50,892 bases of DNA from Phycisphaerales bacterium (GCA_020852275.1 JADZBE010000037.1:1-50892); one strand, 5' to 3'; positions 9,232-18,622 are shown, numbered from the stretch's first letter. Numbers and translations: made by a program. The notes: generated from the letters alone by a model not told the origin.

Positions 9232-9720
9232 ATGGATTGGTCCGCGATCAGGTTTCTCTTTCTCGACGTGGACGGCGTCCTGACGGACGGCGGACTGGCC
9301 CTCGGCGCGGAGTGCGAGGTCCACAAAGTATTTCACGTACACGACGGCGCGGCGGTCCAGCGCTGGAAGGGTACCGGCGGGCAGGTCCTCCTCCTGACCG
9401 GGCGCGTCAGCGACATGGTGACGCGGCGCGCCGAAGAGCTGGGCATCGAGCACGTGCGACAGGGCGTGCAGGACAAAGGGGAGACCTGCCGACGGATGCT
9501 CGCAGATCTGGGCGGCGAGCCGCGGCAGGCGGCGTGCGTGGGCGACGACCTGCCGGACATCCCGGTGATGCGGACGTGTGCCTGGTCCGCCGCGGTGGCG
9601 GACGCACGGCCTGTGGTAAAGCGCGCCGCGTCGTACGTCACCCGGAAGCCCGGCGGACGGGGCGCGGTGGCCGAGGTCGTCGATCTGCTCCTCCGCAAGC
9701 GCCGCGATCGAAAGGTCTGA
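9232..9720 (+). CDS. kdsC: 3-deoxy-D-manno-octulosonate 8-phosphate phosphatase, HAD family
   Basis: A 162-residue C0-type HAD phosphatase that removes phosphate from Kdo-8-phosphate in the cytoplasm, giving Kdo for LPS inner core. Motif I is FLFLDVDGVLTDGG (nucleophile and acid/base Asp), motif II is the T of LLTGR, the lysine is in QDKGETC, and motif IV is CVGDDLPDIPVM. The ATG at 9232 places MDWSAIRFLFLD immediately before motif I, as usual for the family; an upstream TTG at 9166 would add a non-homologous tail. The stop overlaps the next start as TGATG, coupling it to the LptC-like gene, the same order as kdsC-lptC in proteobacteria. Related sialic-acid-type phosphatases share these motifs, so substrate is inferred with help from context. 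Confidence 0.88.
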   Translation: MDWSAIRFLFLDVDGVLTDGGLALGAECEVHKVFHVHDGAAVQRWKGTGGQVLLLTGRVSDMVTRRAEELGIEHVRQGVQDKGETCRRMLADLGGEPRQAACVGDDLPDIPVMRTCAWSAAVADARPVVKRAASYVTRKPGGRGAVAEVVDLLLRKRRDRKV

Positions 9721-12700
9721 TGTTGAGGAAAGCGAAGTCAACCCGCTGGCATCGGCCCGGTTCGAGCCTGCTGCGAACGCTCGTGGTCGCGGCTGCCACG
9801 CTCACCACGCTGATGGTCTGCTTCGCCATCTACCAGTCCACGCAGCAGCCGCGGACGGAAACTCCTCCCACCACGCGGGCCGAAGCGATTGCCCTGCCGC
9901 GTGCCCCGCAGGCGGGCGGCGCGCCGAACGGCGGCGGAGGCACGGTGGAGATCGCGCCCAACGTCCGCATCGGAAGCGGCGAGGGAACCGTGCTCTCCAT
10001 CTACCCGCGCCAGGGCGATCAGGCGATTGCGGAAGTCGAGGCCGACAACTGGTTCCCGACCAAGGAGGGTGGCAACGAACTGAAGCTGGTCAGACCGCTG
10101 GTCCGGTTGCGCACGAAATCCGGTCAGCGCGTCAACGTGCGGAGCGACGAAGGGCTGATCGAGATCAACACGCTGGCCACCCAGCGCGGCAAGCGGCTGG
10201 AGTGGCAGCGCGGCAAGCTCTTCGGCAACGTGGTCGTCGAGATCGACCGCCTATCGGAAAAGGAGCGCGAGGCGCTGCCGCCGCATGAGCGCGAGGTGCT
10301 CTCGCCCTGGCGGCTGGTCACGGCGCGGCTGGATCAGATTGAGTTCGACATCGAGTACAACCACGTCAAGATCGACGGTCCGTTTCACCTCACCTCGCGC
10401 GAGCTGGAGCTTGATGCGGTGGGTCTGGACGTTCGCCTCGATCCGTCGGGCGGGCGCGTGGAGACCCTGAAGATTCTCGAAGGGCGCTCTTTGACCGTGC
10501 GCGGCGCGGCGCAGACGTTCGATCTCGGCGGCGGTCCCGCCTCGGAGCAGACGCGGTTCACCTCGTGGCTGGACGTGGTTCGCGCCGGTCTGACGCGCGC
10601 GACGGGCGCCGGGCTGGGGGGTGGGACGGGCGCGGGTTCGGGCGACGCCCGCGCGAATCCACCTCCGCCGACGGCCAAGGCGACGCCGACGAAGCCCTAC
10701 GTGGATGAAGAAGGCGCGCTGGTCCTTGTCCCGACGCCGAAGGAAGAAACGCAGACCCGGCCTCTGGTCACCTACAAGGCGCGCTTCGAACGTGCGGTGC
10801 AGGTCGTGCAGCGGCGCGGCGAGGTGGAGCTGGGGCGGCTCGAAGCGAACGTGCTGGAAATCCTGCGCGACTTCGGTTCACAGGATCGGCAGGCGGCCTC
10901 CTCTGCGGCGGGCGGGGGCGCATCCACGACTGCGGCACCGCCCTTGACCGACGCGCCTGAGTCCGACGTCCTGACCGTGAACTGGACAGGTCCCCTGTAT
11001 GTGGAGTGGGTTCCACCCGCGGACGCCGAGGAGAAGGCGCCGCCCGCCGAGCGGCTGTGGATTTCGGCGCTCGGTGAGCCGATGCGCGTCGCCGACGGCA
11101 CCGGGCAGGCCACCGCGGCGGAACTCGTCTTCCACCGCGAGACGGGCGACATCCATCTCGTCGGCTCGAAGGCGCGCCCCGTGGTGCTCGACAACGAGCA
11201 GCAGGGGCGCATCGAGGCGGTCGAGCTGACCACGCGCGGCGACGGGCAGAAGCGAACGATCGTGTTCACCGGACCTGGACGGCTGACGGAAAACACAACA
11301 TCGCCCGCACCGGCTGCCGGCGCTTCGCAGGCGGCCGCGGACCCGCAGGACGCGCCCACAGGCTCGATCCGTTTTGCGGAGCGCATGGAATTGGATCTGG
11401 AGCTCGCGGCAAGCTCGCGGATCGACCTGCGCAAGCTGGGCACGGTCTCGCAGGAGAAGATGGTCCCGCGCGAGGCCCGCTTTTTCGGTCGCGTCCTGAT
11501 GGACGACGGTGCAAGCCGCATCGGCTCGGACACGATGAAGGTCTCCTTTCAGCCGGACGCTGACCGGCTTCGCGTGTCCGGGCTGGAGGCGAGCGGCGGG
11601 GTGGACGCGGTGCTGGGCGAGAACCCGGCGAGCGGCATCGTGTGCAAGCGGCTGGAGGTGGATTTCGATCCGAGTGCCAACCGCGTGACACCTGTTCAGG
11701 CCCGCGCCTTTGACGCCGTCGCGGCGTCGCACGACACGGGCCGGCTGACCGCGGATGAGCGCATGGTGTTCGATTTCCAGACCCATCGACAGACCGTGCA
11801 GGGGCAGCTTGACGTGCTGGCCGAGTACGTGGCCGCGCGGCGCCGGGGCGTCGAGCCGGAGTCCATCGACTGGTCCGCCCGTCGAGAGGACGCCCGCCGC
11901 CGCACGCACGAGGTCGAGCGCGTGGCGCTGCGCAAGCTCACGGCGCTGGGCAACGTCGTCGCCCTGGACGAGCCGCGCCGATTGGACATCAAGGCGCAGC
12001 GTCTGGAGTGCACGCTGAACGATGCACAGGAAATCGAGTCGGCGCTGGTCGTCGGCGCCGCCGATGCGTGGGCGCACGTGATGCTGGACACGCTGACCGT
12101 GGACGGCCCGAGCGTGTCCTTCGCGCTGACATCGAAGGACGCCGGCGTTTCCGGCGCCGGGCGCATGTCGTTCCTCTCCGCCAAGGACTTGGACGGAAAG
12201 CCGGTGGATCCGCCCATTCCCATCCACATCTCGTGGACGCAGTCCATGGCATTCGTCGGCAGGGACAACCTGGCGACCTTCCTGGGCACGGTTCACGCCG
12301 CCAGCGAGGCGCACACGTTTGACGCCGAGCGCCTCGACATCACGTTTCAGGATCGCGCTCCAGATGCCGCGGCTGAGACGCCGAAGCGGGACTGGTGGGT
12401 GCTGGCGGACGCGATGAAGCAGCTCACCGGCGAGGCGCGCAAGCCGGCGACGCTGCCCGGGTCGCAGGAGCTGAACAAGGAGCCGGTGTTGCTCGCCGCC
12501 ACCGGGCGCGTGGCTGCCGTCATGTCGAACGAGGATCCCGCCTCCGGTCGCATCCTCAATCGCGCGCAGCTCAAAGGCCCGGACTTGACGGTGGACCTGC
12601 GCGTCGGAAGCTCCGCCATGAATGTGACGGGCGAAGGGACGCTGCTGATCGAGGACTATGAGGTGAAGGAGCGGTCTTCCGTCGTGGCGCCGCAGCAGAA

Positions 12701-13241
12701 GGGCTTTCTCTCCATCGGCGACGCCTCGGACCGATCCCAGACGCTCATCCAGTGGCACCGCTCGATGCGCTACGATTTCGAGAAAGACCAGGCGGAATTC
12801 GACGGCACGGTCCACCTGCAGTACCTCACCGGCCCGTATCTCGTGCAGCAGGCGGAGCTGGGCCTGCCGCCGCCGAAGGAGGGCGACGAGGGTCGAGACA
12901 CGGGCTTGGACTGCGGCAAGCTCACCGTTGATTTTGCAACGGGCGAGGGCGCCTCGGCGTCCGCGTCGGGCGGTTTCGACACGCGGCGCATCCGCCAGTT
13001 CCGGGCGGTGGGCGACGTGCGCATCAACGACCCGCAGATCGTCCTCGCCGCGTCCGACCTCATCTACCACCGCGCGTCGCAGCAGTTGCTCATCCGCGGC
13101 ACGAAACAGGTCAATGCCGAGTTGTACGTGCAGAAGCCGGGCGCGGCGCCGTTCACCTGGCGGCACCAGGAGATGTCGCTGAATCTTGAAACGCTCGAAG
13201 CTCGCGTCATCGAGCCGCGCGGCGCGGGCTCGCTGCCCTGA
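9720..13241 (+). CDS. lptC: Giant LptC/LptA (OstA)-like LPS transport bridge protein
   Basis: A 1173-residue protein with one N-terminal membrane anchor (about residues 17-40) and a long periplasmic beta-rich region. Residues about 70-260 read like LptC: IAPNVRIGSGEGTVLSIYP, a DNWFPTKEGG block and paired strands such as KIDGPFHLTSRELELDA. Further OstA/LptA-like units follow, for example FFGRVLMDDGASRIGSDTMK near residue 590 and FDGTVHLQYLTGPYLV near 1020. Gly/Pro-rich linkers (about 290-335) separate blocks. Typical LptC is about 190 residues and LptA about 180. The start is fixed by the TGATG overlap with kdsC and the membrane segment directly after it. Function, carrying LPS across the periplasm from LptBFG, is inferred from fold and operon. 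No lptB follows. Confidence 0.72.
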   Translation: MLRKAKSTRWHRPGSSLLRTLVVAAATLTTLMVCFAIYQSTQQPRTETPPTTRAEAIALPRAPQAGGAPNGGGGTVEIAPNVRIGSGEGTVLSIYPRQGDQAIAEVEADNWFPTKEGGNELKLVRPLVRLRTKSGQRVNVRSDEGLIEINTLATQRGKRLEWQRGKLFGNVVVEIDRLSEKEREALPPHEREVLSPWRLVTARLDQIEFDIEYNHVKIDGPFHLTSRELELDAVGLDVRLDPSGGRVETLKILEGRSLTVRGAAQTFDLGGGPASEQTRFTSWLDVVRAGLTRATGAGLGGGTGAGSGDARANPPPPTAKATPTKPYVDEEGALVLVPTPKEETQTRPLVTYKARFERAVQVVQRRGEVELGRLEANVLEILRDFGSQDRQAASSAAGGGASTTAAPPLTDAPESDVLTVNWTGPLYVEWVPPADAEEKAPPAERLWISALGEPMRVADGTGQATAAELVFHRETGDIHLVGSKARPVVLDNEQQGRIEAVELTTRGDGQKRTIVFTGPGRLTENTTSPAPAAGASQAAADPQDAPTGSIRFAERMELDLELAASSRIDLRKLGTVSQEKMVPREARFFGRVLMDDGASRIGSDTMKVSFQPDADRLRVSGLEASGGVDAVLGENPASGIVCKRLEVDFDPSANRVTPVQARAFDAVAASHDTGRLTADERMVFDFQTHRQTVQGQLDVLAEYVAARRRGVEPESIDWSARREDARRRTHEVERVALRKLTALGNVVALDEPRRLDIKAQRLECTLNDAQEIESALVVGAADAWAHVMLDTLTVDGPSVSFALTSKDAGVSGAGRMSFLSAKDLDGKPVDPPIPIHISWTQSMAFVGRDNLATFLGTVHAASEAHTFDAERLDITFQDRAPDAAAETPKRDWWVLADAMKQLTGEARKPATLPGSQELNKEPVLLAATGRVAAVMSNEDPASGRILNRAQLKGPDLTVDLRVGSSAMNVTGEGTLLIEDYEVKERSSVVAPQQKGFLSIGDASDRSQTLIQWHRSMRYDFEKDQAEFDGTVHLQYLTGPYLVQQAELGLPPPKEGDEGRDTGLDCGKLTVDFATGEGASASASGGFDTRRIRQFRAVGDVRINDPQIVLAASDLIYHRASQQLLIRGTKQVNAELYVQKPGAAPFTWRHQEMSLNLETLEARVIEPRGAGSLP

Positions 13242-13265
13242 TCAGGCGCTTGGCTGCCTCTCGAC

Positions 13266-13889
13266 TCATCCGGTCGGCGCCGTGCGCGAAGCCTCACGCC
13301 AACGAACACACCCTTCCGCGATCAGGCGGATCGCCTCGGGATAAGCTTCAAGCTCTTCCGCGAAGACCTTCGCCGCCAGCTCGGTCGCCGAGCAGCCGGG
13401 CGGGATCGCCACCTTGCGCTGCAGGATGATCTGCCCGTGGTCGTACTCGTTGTCGCAGAAGTGAACCGTGCAGCCGCTCTCCACCCGCCCCGCCGCCAGC
13501 ACGGCTTCATGCACGCGATGCCCGTACATCCCCTTGCCGCCGAAGTCCGGCAGCAGCGCGGGGTGGATGTTGATGACGCGACCGAGACAGTCCTCGGGAA
13601 TCCGCCACAGGGAGAGAAACCCCGCCATGCAGATCAGGTCCGCGGGAACGGAACGAACCGCCTCCGTCAGGAGCTGTTGAAAGGCCTCGTCGTCATGCGA
13701 CGCGCGCTCCACGACCACGACGGACAGACCGAGTTGCTTCGCCAGCTCCACGCCGCGCGCGTCGCTGCGGCTGGAAATGACGCGCTCGATCCGCGCGGGA
13801 AGCCGGCCCGCCAGGATGCGCTCCTGCAGGTTGACCGTCGTGCGCCCGCCGCCGGAGATAAGCACCACCAGTTTCAACGGTTGATTCAT
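13266..13889 (-). CDS. purN: Phosphoribosylglycinamide formyltransferase
   Basis: A 207-residue enzyme of purine synthesis that transfers formyl from 10-formyl-THF to GAR in the cytoplasm. Conserved features are the N-terminal LKLVVLISGGGRTTVNLQ loop, MAGFLSLW, the active-site NIHPALLPDFGGKGMYG (catalytic Asn and His) and GCTVHFCDNEYDHGQIILQ (catalytic Asp). Length matches the family. It lies 119 bases downstream of folP on the same strand, a folate-dependent enzyme next to a folate-synthesis enzyme, so co-transcription is plausible. Its stop is 24 bases from the convergent LptC-like stop. Confidence 0.95.
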   Translation of the reverse strand: MNQPLKLVVLISGGGRTTVNLQERILAGRLPARIERVISSRSDARGVELAKQLGLSVVVVERASHDDEAFQQLLTEAVRSVPADLICMAGFLSLWRIPEDCLGRVINIHPALLPDFGGKGMYGHRVHEAVLAAGRVESGCTVHFCDNEYDHGQIILQRKVAIPPGCSATELAAKVFAEELEAYPEAIRLIAEGCVRWREASRTAPTG

Positions 13890-14008
13890 GTTCCCGGTAT
13901 CCGCGGCTCGCTGCCGTGCCGACCGCCGGCGGCAACGTAAGAGCTGGAGGCGATGATGCCAAGGCGAGCAGAGGCCGCTGGGTCGGGGCGCTCAGCAAGC
14001 CGGGACGC

Positions 14009-14872
14009 TCAGCCGGCCGGCACGGACGCCGCGCATCGAACCGCTTGCACCATGCGAATCGCTTCAACTGTGGGCCTGACATCGTGAACGCGAATGATCG
14101 CCGCCCCGGCCTGCGCGGCGAGCACGGCGCAGGCGAGCGAGCCGCCCAGTCGATCCGCCGGCGTCCGCGACGTCCCCGCCGCGGCGATCAGACTCTTGCG
14201 CGACGCTCCAAGCAGCACCGGTCGGCCCGTGGCCACAAAACGTTCCAACGACGCCATCAAGCGGAGGTTGTCCTCGACCCGCTTGCCGAAGCCGATGCCG
14301 GGATCAATCAGGACGCGCTCCTTCGACACGCCCCGAGCCTCCGCCCAGCGCGCCCGCTCCTCCAGGAATTCCAGAACTTCCGCCACCACGTCTGCGTAGA
14401 AGGGTCCGCCGTCCCGCTGCATGTCGGCGGGCGTGCCGCGCATGTGCATCAGCACGACCGGCGCTCCATGTCGCGTGGCCACGTTCACCATGTCGCCGTC
14501 ATCGCGCAGCGCCGATACGTCGTTGATGATGTCCGCGCCGGCATCGAGGGCCGCCGCGGCCACTCGCGCGGAGCGCGTGTCGATCGAGATTGGGAAGCCA
14601 TCGTGTGCCGTGCGGACGGCGCGAATGACGGGAAGCACGCGGCGCATCTGCTCCACCTCGTCCACGGGCATCGAACCGGGGCGCGTGGACTCGCCGCCGA
14701 TGTCGAGCATCGTCGCCCCCTCGGCGATCATGCACTCCGCCCGCCGCATCGCCGCCTCCGGCGACATGAACGCCCCGCCGTCGCTGAACGAATCCGGCGT
14801 GACGTTGAGGATGCCCATGACCTGCGGGTCGCCGGAGAAGTCGAGGCGTCCTCGTTGAAGGGTCGATGTCAT
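14009..14872 (-). CDS. folP: Dihydropteroate synthase
   Basis: A 287-residue TIM-barrel enzyme joining pterin pyrophosphate and p-aminobenzoate. Signatures are VMGILNVTPDSFSDGG, MLDIGGESTRPGS, SIDTRSARVAAAAL, IINDVSALRDDG, VLMHMRGTP, RVLIDPGIGFGKRVEDNL, VLLGASRKSLI and the terminal IIRVHDVRPTVEA. All catalytic and substrate loops are intact, and length is normal. It is the likely first gene of a folP-purN unit. A terminator-like hairpin (15148-15185) separates it from the upstream secreted protein gene. Confidence 0.96.
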   Translation of the reverse strand: MTSTLQRGRLDFSGDPQVMGILNVTPDSFSDGGAFMSPEAAMRRAECMIAEGATMLDIGGESTRPGSMPVDEVEQMRRVLPVIRAVRTAHDGFPISIDTRSARVAAAALDAGADIINDVSALRDDGDMVNVATRHGAPVVLMHMRGTPADMQRDGGPFYADVVAEVLEFLEERARWAEARGVSKERVLIDPGIGFGKRVEDNLRLMASLERFVATGRPVLLGASRKSLIAAAGTSRTPADRLGGSLACAVLAAQAGAAIIRVHDVRPTVEAIRMVQAVRCAASVPAG

Positions 14873-15001
14873 GCCCGCTGTGTAACTCGTGCGCCGACGC
14901 GGTCAAGCCGCCGCAGCCGCCCGGCGGCCGGGCAGCCGGTGGTGAGAGTCGAGATTGGGCTTGCGCGTCTGTGGTGGAGCTTGGACCCGGGATTGGGGGT
15001 C

Positions 15002-15106
15002 CGTCACCCCCGCGCGGGCGGGGGTCCAGAGCGCACTGCAACACCGCTGGATTCACGCCTTCGCGGGAAAGAGGAGGCTGGATTCCCGCCCGCGCGGGAA
15101 TGACGG
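15002..15106. repeat. REP-like palindromic repeat cluster
   Basis: Three related units: gtcacccccgcgcgggcggg, then a degenerate ctggattcacgccttcgcgg, then ggattcccgcccgcgcggga followed by atgacggg. Same family as the clusters at 1978-2085 and 5504-5560. Confidence 0.7.
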
Positions 15107-15147
15107 GAATAGCCCTTCACCCCAGGCTGCCGGGCAAGGGCGCAAGC

Positions 15148-15185
15148 AAGACCGGCCACAAGCCCGATGGCTCATGGCCGGTCTT
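15148..15185. terminator. Two-part hairpin downstream of the secreted Cys-rich protein gene
   Basis: Outer arms 15148-15158 (aagaccggcca) and 15175-15185 (tggccggtctt) pair perfectly. An inner agcc/ggct stem extends the fold. It is 61 bases past the stop of the minus-strand gene at 15247. On the plus strand it is followed by cgttttc. Confidence 0.7.
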
Positions 15186-15246
15186 CGTTTTCTCGAACGC
15201 ATTCAGCGTTGTTTCTGCGGGAATGCGTTGCAATCAAGCCGCAAGC

Positions 15247-16431
15247 CTACAGGCAGTCCGTTGACTTGGAATCGCCGCAAGCGCTGCGCGTCTTGCTGCC
15301 GCCGCCGACGTTCTTCTCAACGTTCTTCCACTTTCCGCGGTCGTTCACCGTCGCGCAACCCATGAAGTTTCCGGCCCCGTCAAGCACGCAGACGCTGTCG
15401 CCCGCCGTGCCCACGCCCTTGGAAATCAGCTTGGCCCCGGCGTTCTTGCAAACGAGCTTCTTGAACGTGCAAGCGAACGAGCCGACGCAAGCGTTGTCCG
15501 CGCACGGATCGGCCTGGCCTTCTCCGTAGAGCACGAACGGACGATCCTGAAGGTGTCCCGAGCTGGCGTCCACGGAATCCGCCCATGTGTTGGTGGAAAC
15601 CGTGAGGAAGCGGCCGTTGTCCACGCCCACGCGGGTGGGGGTGCGAACCGGCTGCCACGGACCGCTGAAGCTGGTGTTGCCGTTCGAGGCGAACTCGATC
15701 CAGTAGCTTCCCTCGGTGAGCGGCGGTACGAAGGACAGGTCAAACGTGACGTGCTTGATCGCACGCGCCGTGTTGAGCCGATCCGCATCCGTCGTGCGGT
15801 ACGTTCCGCTGAACGCCGAGAGGAGCAGGCGATCCGTCGTCATGTCGCCCGCGATCACCACGCCGCCCGCGCCCGGAACACCGTTCCAGATCTGAATGAA
15901 CAGGTCCGTGATCGGCTCGCTCGTCGAGGCGTTCGTCTGATACAGCCACGTGGAGCCTGTATTCAGCGTCCACGTCTCGCCGGTCGGCACAACGAAGTCG
16001 TCCGCCTGATGGAAGGAGGCCGCCAGCGTGTTGTTTCCAAAGGTAGTCTCCCCCGGCCAGATCGGGTTCACGTCGAACCCGCCCGCGCCGCCGCCCGGGA
16101 TGTGATAGTCATCCGGGAGGTTGTTGAACAACTCAACGAAGACGAAGCACTCGCCGTTGCAGGCGCGCCCGCCGCCGCAACCCCCGACGATCGGCGTGCA
16201 CGCCGTCGGCAGGCAGAACTCGCCCGGCGCGCAATCGCTGGCGCCCAACCGGTCGTTGACCGTGTTGCACTCGCAATTCGCCGCCGGATCGAAGGTGACG
16301 CCATCGTTGATGAACGGGATCCCCTCCTCCCCGCCGATCACGTCCGCGTTCTGCGGCGGATCCGCGTAGGCCCAGGCAACCACGGCCGCGACGGCCGCGA
16401 TACACGCCGACATCCTGAAACGAAGTGACAT
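15247..16431 (-). CDS. Secreted Cys-rich protein with shared C-terminal module
   Basis: A 394-residue exported protein of unknown function. The signal peptide MSLRFRMSACIAAVAAVVAW ends near AYA-DPP. An N-terminal Cys-rich segment (CECN, DCAPGEFCLPTAC, GGCGGGRACNGEC) precedes a beta-sandwich-like middle (about 110-300) with ASFHQADDFVVPTGETW and LFIQIWNGVPGAGG, a style typical of planctomycete extracellular beta-sandwich proteins. The last 85 residues form a Cys-bounded module (CTFKKLVCKN, VNDRGKWK, final ACG...DCL) resembling the ends of the beta-helix protein at 5928 and the TIGR03790 protein at 37248. The ATG at 16431 is preferred over 16437 because GGAGGAGGA lies 6-8 bases before it. Confidence 0.72.
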   Translation of the reverse strand: MSLRFRMSACIAAVAAVVAWAYADPPQNADVIGGEEGIPFINDGVTFDPAANCECNTVNDRLGASDCAPGEFCLPTACTPIVGGCGGGRACNGECFVFVELFNNLPDDYHIPGGGAGGFDVNPIWPGETTFGNNTLAASFHQADDFVVPTGETWTLNTGSTWLYQTNASTSEPITDLFIQIWNGVPGAGGVVIAGDMTTDRLLLSAFSGTYRTTDADRLNTARAIKHVTFDLSFVPPLTEGSYWIEFASNGNTSFSGPWQPVRTPTRVGVDNGRFLTVSTNTWADSVDASSGHLQDRPFVLYGEGQADPCADNACVGSFACTFKKLVCKNAGAKLISKGVGTAGDSVCVLDGAGNFMGCATVNDRGKWKNVEKNVGGGSKTRSACGDSKSTDCL

Positions 16432-17029
16432 TGGCATTCCTCCTCCCCATGAAGGGACTATGAAAGAAAACAGCGCAGTGCCCGCAATGGGCGAACGTCG
16501 CCCGCGCGAGCTTCCGCACATCCGAAGCCCTTTGTTCTCCAGCGGCCCCGCCATAAGCGTGCGCACCGCCATCCCACGGATGATCTGAGACCCTGTTTTC
16601 CGCAATCGCAAAAACTCGCCGACAATCTTTGCACTGACGTTCGCGTGACACGCACGCAACGTGCATTATTCACACGACCGGGTTTTGGGTCGCGTGCCCT
16701 GTGCCGACTCAGACTTGCTCGACCTGGCGAGAAAACGCCAGCCTGAATGTGGGTTTCAGGATATCTTTCGACGACAACGAAGTCAACAGATTTCTTGTGG
16801 ATTCTGGTCGCGGGCGACGGCGTGACCCCCCAGAGACCTGCGGTACCCGTGATCCTTCAGGATGCCGGGCATGGCCGGATCTGAACCCCGCGGGCAGGAG
16901 CCAGCGCTGGGCGTCATTCGCCTTGGCGCGGACATGCCGGGACCGGGGAGCATGAGGCACGCCGCGGCGGCCTTGCGCACAGCCAGACCGCGCTGATTCC
17001 CTCGCCCGGGAGAAACTCGACGACGTGCG
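16432..17029. other. Long intergenic region, upstream of the secreted protein gene
   Basis: No protein-like ORF and no RNA gene is recognised over 598 bases between the pckA stop and the secreted protein start. The part near 16600-16680 is less GC-rich and may carry a minus-strand promoter, but no confident -10/-35 pair is seen. Confidence 0.5.
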
Positions 17030-18622
17030 TCAGTCCTTCGGTCCGGCGCAGCGGACCTCGGCGCTTAGCCCGTCGAACTTGGCGATGTTGTCGTGGAACA
17101 GCTTGGCAAGGCGCTTGGCCTGCTGGTCGAATTGAGCCGCGTCGGGCCAGGTGCTTCGAGGATTCAGCACTTCGGACGGCACGTTGGGGCAGGACGTCGG
17201 CACGTCGAAGCCGAACACCGGGTCCGCGTGACACGCCACGGAGCCAAGGGCGCCGGACAGCGCGGCGCGGATGATCGCCCTTGTGTAGCGCAGGCTCATG
17301 CGCTTCCCCGTGCCGTAGGCACCCCCCGTCCAGCCCGTGTTCACGAGCCAGCACTGCGCCGCATGACTGCGGATCTTGTCCGCCAGCATCGAGGCGTACC
17401 GCATCGGCGGAAGCGGCAGGAACGGCGCGCCGAAGCACGTGCTGAAAGTGGCCTGCGGCTCGGTCACGCCGCGCTCGGTGCCTGCGACCTTCGCGGTGTA
17501 GCCGGAGATGAAGTGGTACATCGCCTGCGCCGGCGTGAGCCGCGCGACCGGGGGCAGCACGCCGAAAGCGTCGCACGTGAGAAACACGACGTGCCGCGGA
17601 TGCGGGCCGACGCTGGGGATGACCGCGTGGTCAATGAAGTGCAGCGGGTAGGCGGCGCGCGTGTTCTCCGTCCGCTCGGTGGAGTCGTAGTTCGGCTCGC
17701 GCGCCGGCCCGGTCAGGAGGACGTTTTCCAGCACGGAGCCGAAGCGAATCGCGCCGAAAATCTGCGGCTCGTGCTCGCGCGAGAGGCGGATGCACTTGGC
17801 GTAGCACCCGCCCTCGATGTTAAACACGCCGTCGTCGCCCCAGCCGTGTTCGTCGTCGCCGATCAGCCGCCGCTGCGGATCGGCGGAGAGCGTCGTCTTG
17901 CCCGTGCCGCTCAGCCCGAAGAACAGCGCCGTGTCGCCTGATTCGCCGATGTTGGCCGAGCAGTGCATGCTCAGGATGCCCTGCATCGGCAGGACGTAGT
18001 TCATGATCGTGAAGATGCTCTTCTTGATCTCACCGGCGTAGGCCGTGCCGCCGATGAGGACGAGCCGCTTTGCGAAGTGGATCACGATGAACGTGCCGCT
18101 GCGCGTGCCGTCCGCGGCGGGGTCGGCGTGGCAGGTGGGCGCGTTGAGGATGACGAAGTCCGGCGCGGCGTCGTTCGACGCGCCGCCGTCGGGGCGGATG
18201 AACAGTTGGTTGGCAAAGAGGTTGTGCCAGGCCGTCTCGGTGACGACGCGAACGTTGAGCCGACTGCGCGGGTCGGCGCCGGCGTGAAGATCGCGCACGT
18301 AGAGCCGCCGCGTGGCGTAGTGCTCGATGACCTTGCGGTGCAGCCGGTCGAAGGACCCCTCGGAAATGCCCTTGTTCGGCCCCCACCAGATGGCCTCGCG
18401 CGTGGACGGCTCCTCGACGGTGAACTTGTCGTTGGGCGAGCGCCCCGTGTGCGAGCCGGTGGCGCAAACCAGCGCGCCGTTTGAAGAGAACTCCCCCTCC
18501 CCATTGCGCAGTGCGTGCTCGCACAACTCCGGCACGGAGAGGTTCCAGTACACGTCCCCGCTCCGCGCGATTCCGTGCTGATCCAGTCCGAACCGGCTTG
18601 GTGCATGTCCGAATGAAGCCAC
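17030..18622 (-). CDS. pckA: Phosphoenolpyruvate carboxykinase (ATP)
   Basis: A 530-residue cytoplasmic enzyme converting oxaloacetate and ATP to PEP and CO2, the entry to gluconeogenesis. Signatures are the oxaloacetate-site loop TGSHTGRSPNDKFTV, metal-ligand region KKSIFTIMNYVLP, the kinase P-loop GLSGTGKTTLSADP, the DDEHGWGDDGVFNIEGGCYAK block and the nucleotide-site arginine near FGSVLENVLL, plus GWTGGAYGTGKRMSL. Length matches the ATP-dependent bacterial family rather than the GTP enzyme. The start is GTG at 18622 with GGGAGG eight bases upstream; no in-frame ATG fits better. It is monocistronic and divergent from the GT9 gene. Confidence 0.96.
   Translation of the reverse strand: MASFGHAPSRFGLDQHGIARSGDVYWNLSVPELCEHALRNGEGEFSSNGALVCATGSHTGRSPNDKFTVEEPSTREAIWWGPNKGISEGSFDRLHRKVIEHYATRRLYVRDLHAGADPRSRLNVRVVTETAWHNLFANQLFIRPDGGASNDAAPDFVILNAPTCHADPAADGTRSGTFIVIHFAKRLVLIGGTAYAGEIKKSIFTIMNYVLPMQGILSMHCSANIGESGDTALFFGLSGTGKTTLSADPQRRLIGDDEHGWGDDGVFNIEGGCYAKCIRLSREHEPQIFGAIRFGSVLENVLLTGPAREPNYDSTERTENTRAAYPLHFIDHAVIPSVGPHPRHVVFLTCDAFGVLPPVARLTPAQAMYHFISGYTAKVAGTERGVTEPQATFSTCFGAPFLPLPPMRYASMLADKIRSHAAQCWLVNTGWTGGAYGTGKRMSLRYTRAIIRAALSGALGSVACHADPVFGFDVPTSCPNVPSEVLNPRSTWPDAAQFDQQAKRLAKLFHDNIAKFDGLSAEVRCAGPKD

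Larger units (their letters stand above)
14873..15246. other. Intergenic region with palindromic repeats and hairpin
   Basis: No gene is seen between folP and the secreted protein gene. It contains a REP-like cluster (about 15002-15106) and a long hairpin (15148-15185). The folP promoter should be in the part nearest 14873. Confidence 0.6.

Noticed and set aside
10878..13166. Minus-strand ORF of 762 codons opposite the LptC-like gene
   Set aside because: Composition typical of an antisense shadow, no start context; the plus-strand gene is fixed by its overlap with kdsC.
16955..16975. Palindrome downstream of pckA as a terminator
   Set aside because: Near-palindrome without a loop or T run, more than 50 bases past the stop; too weak to call.
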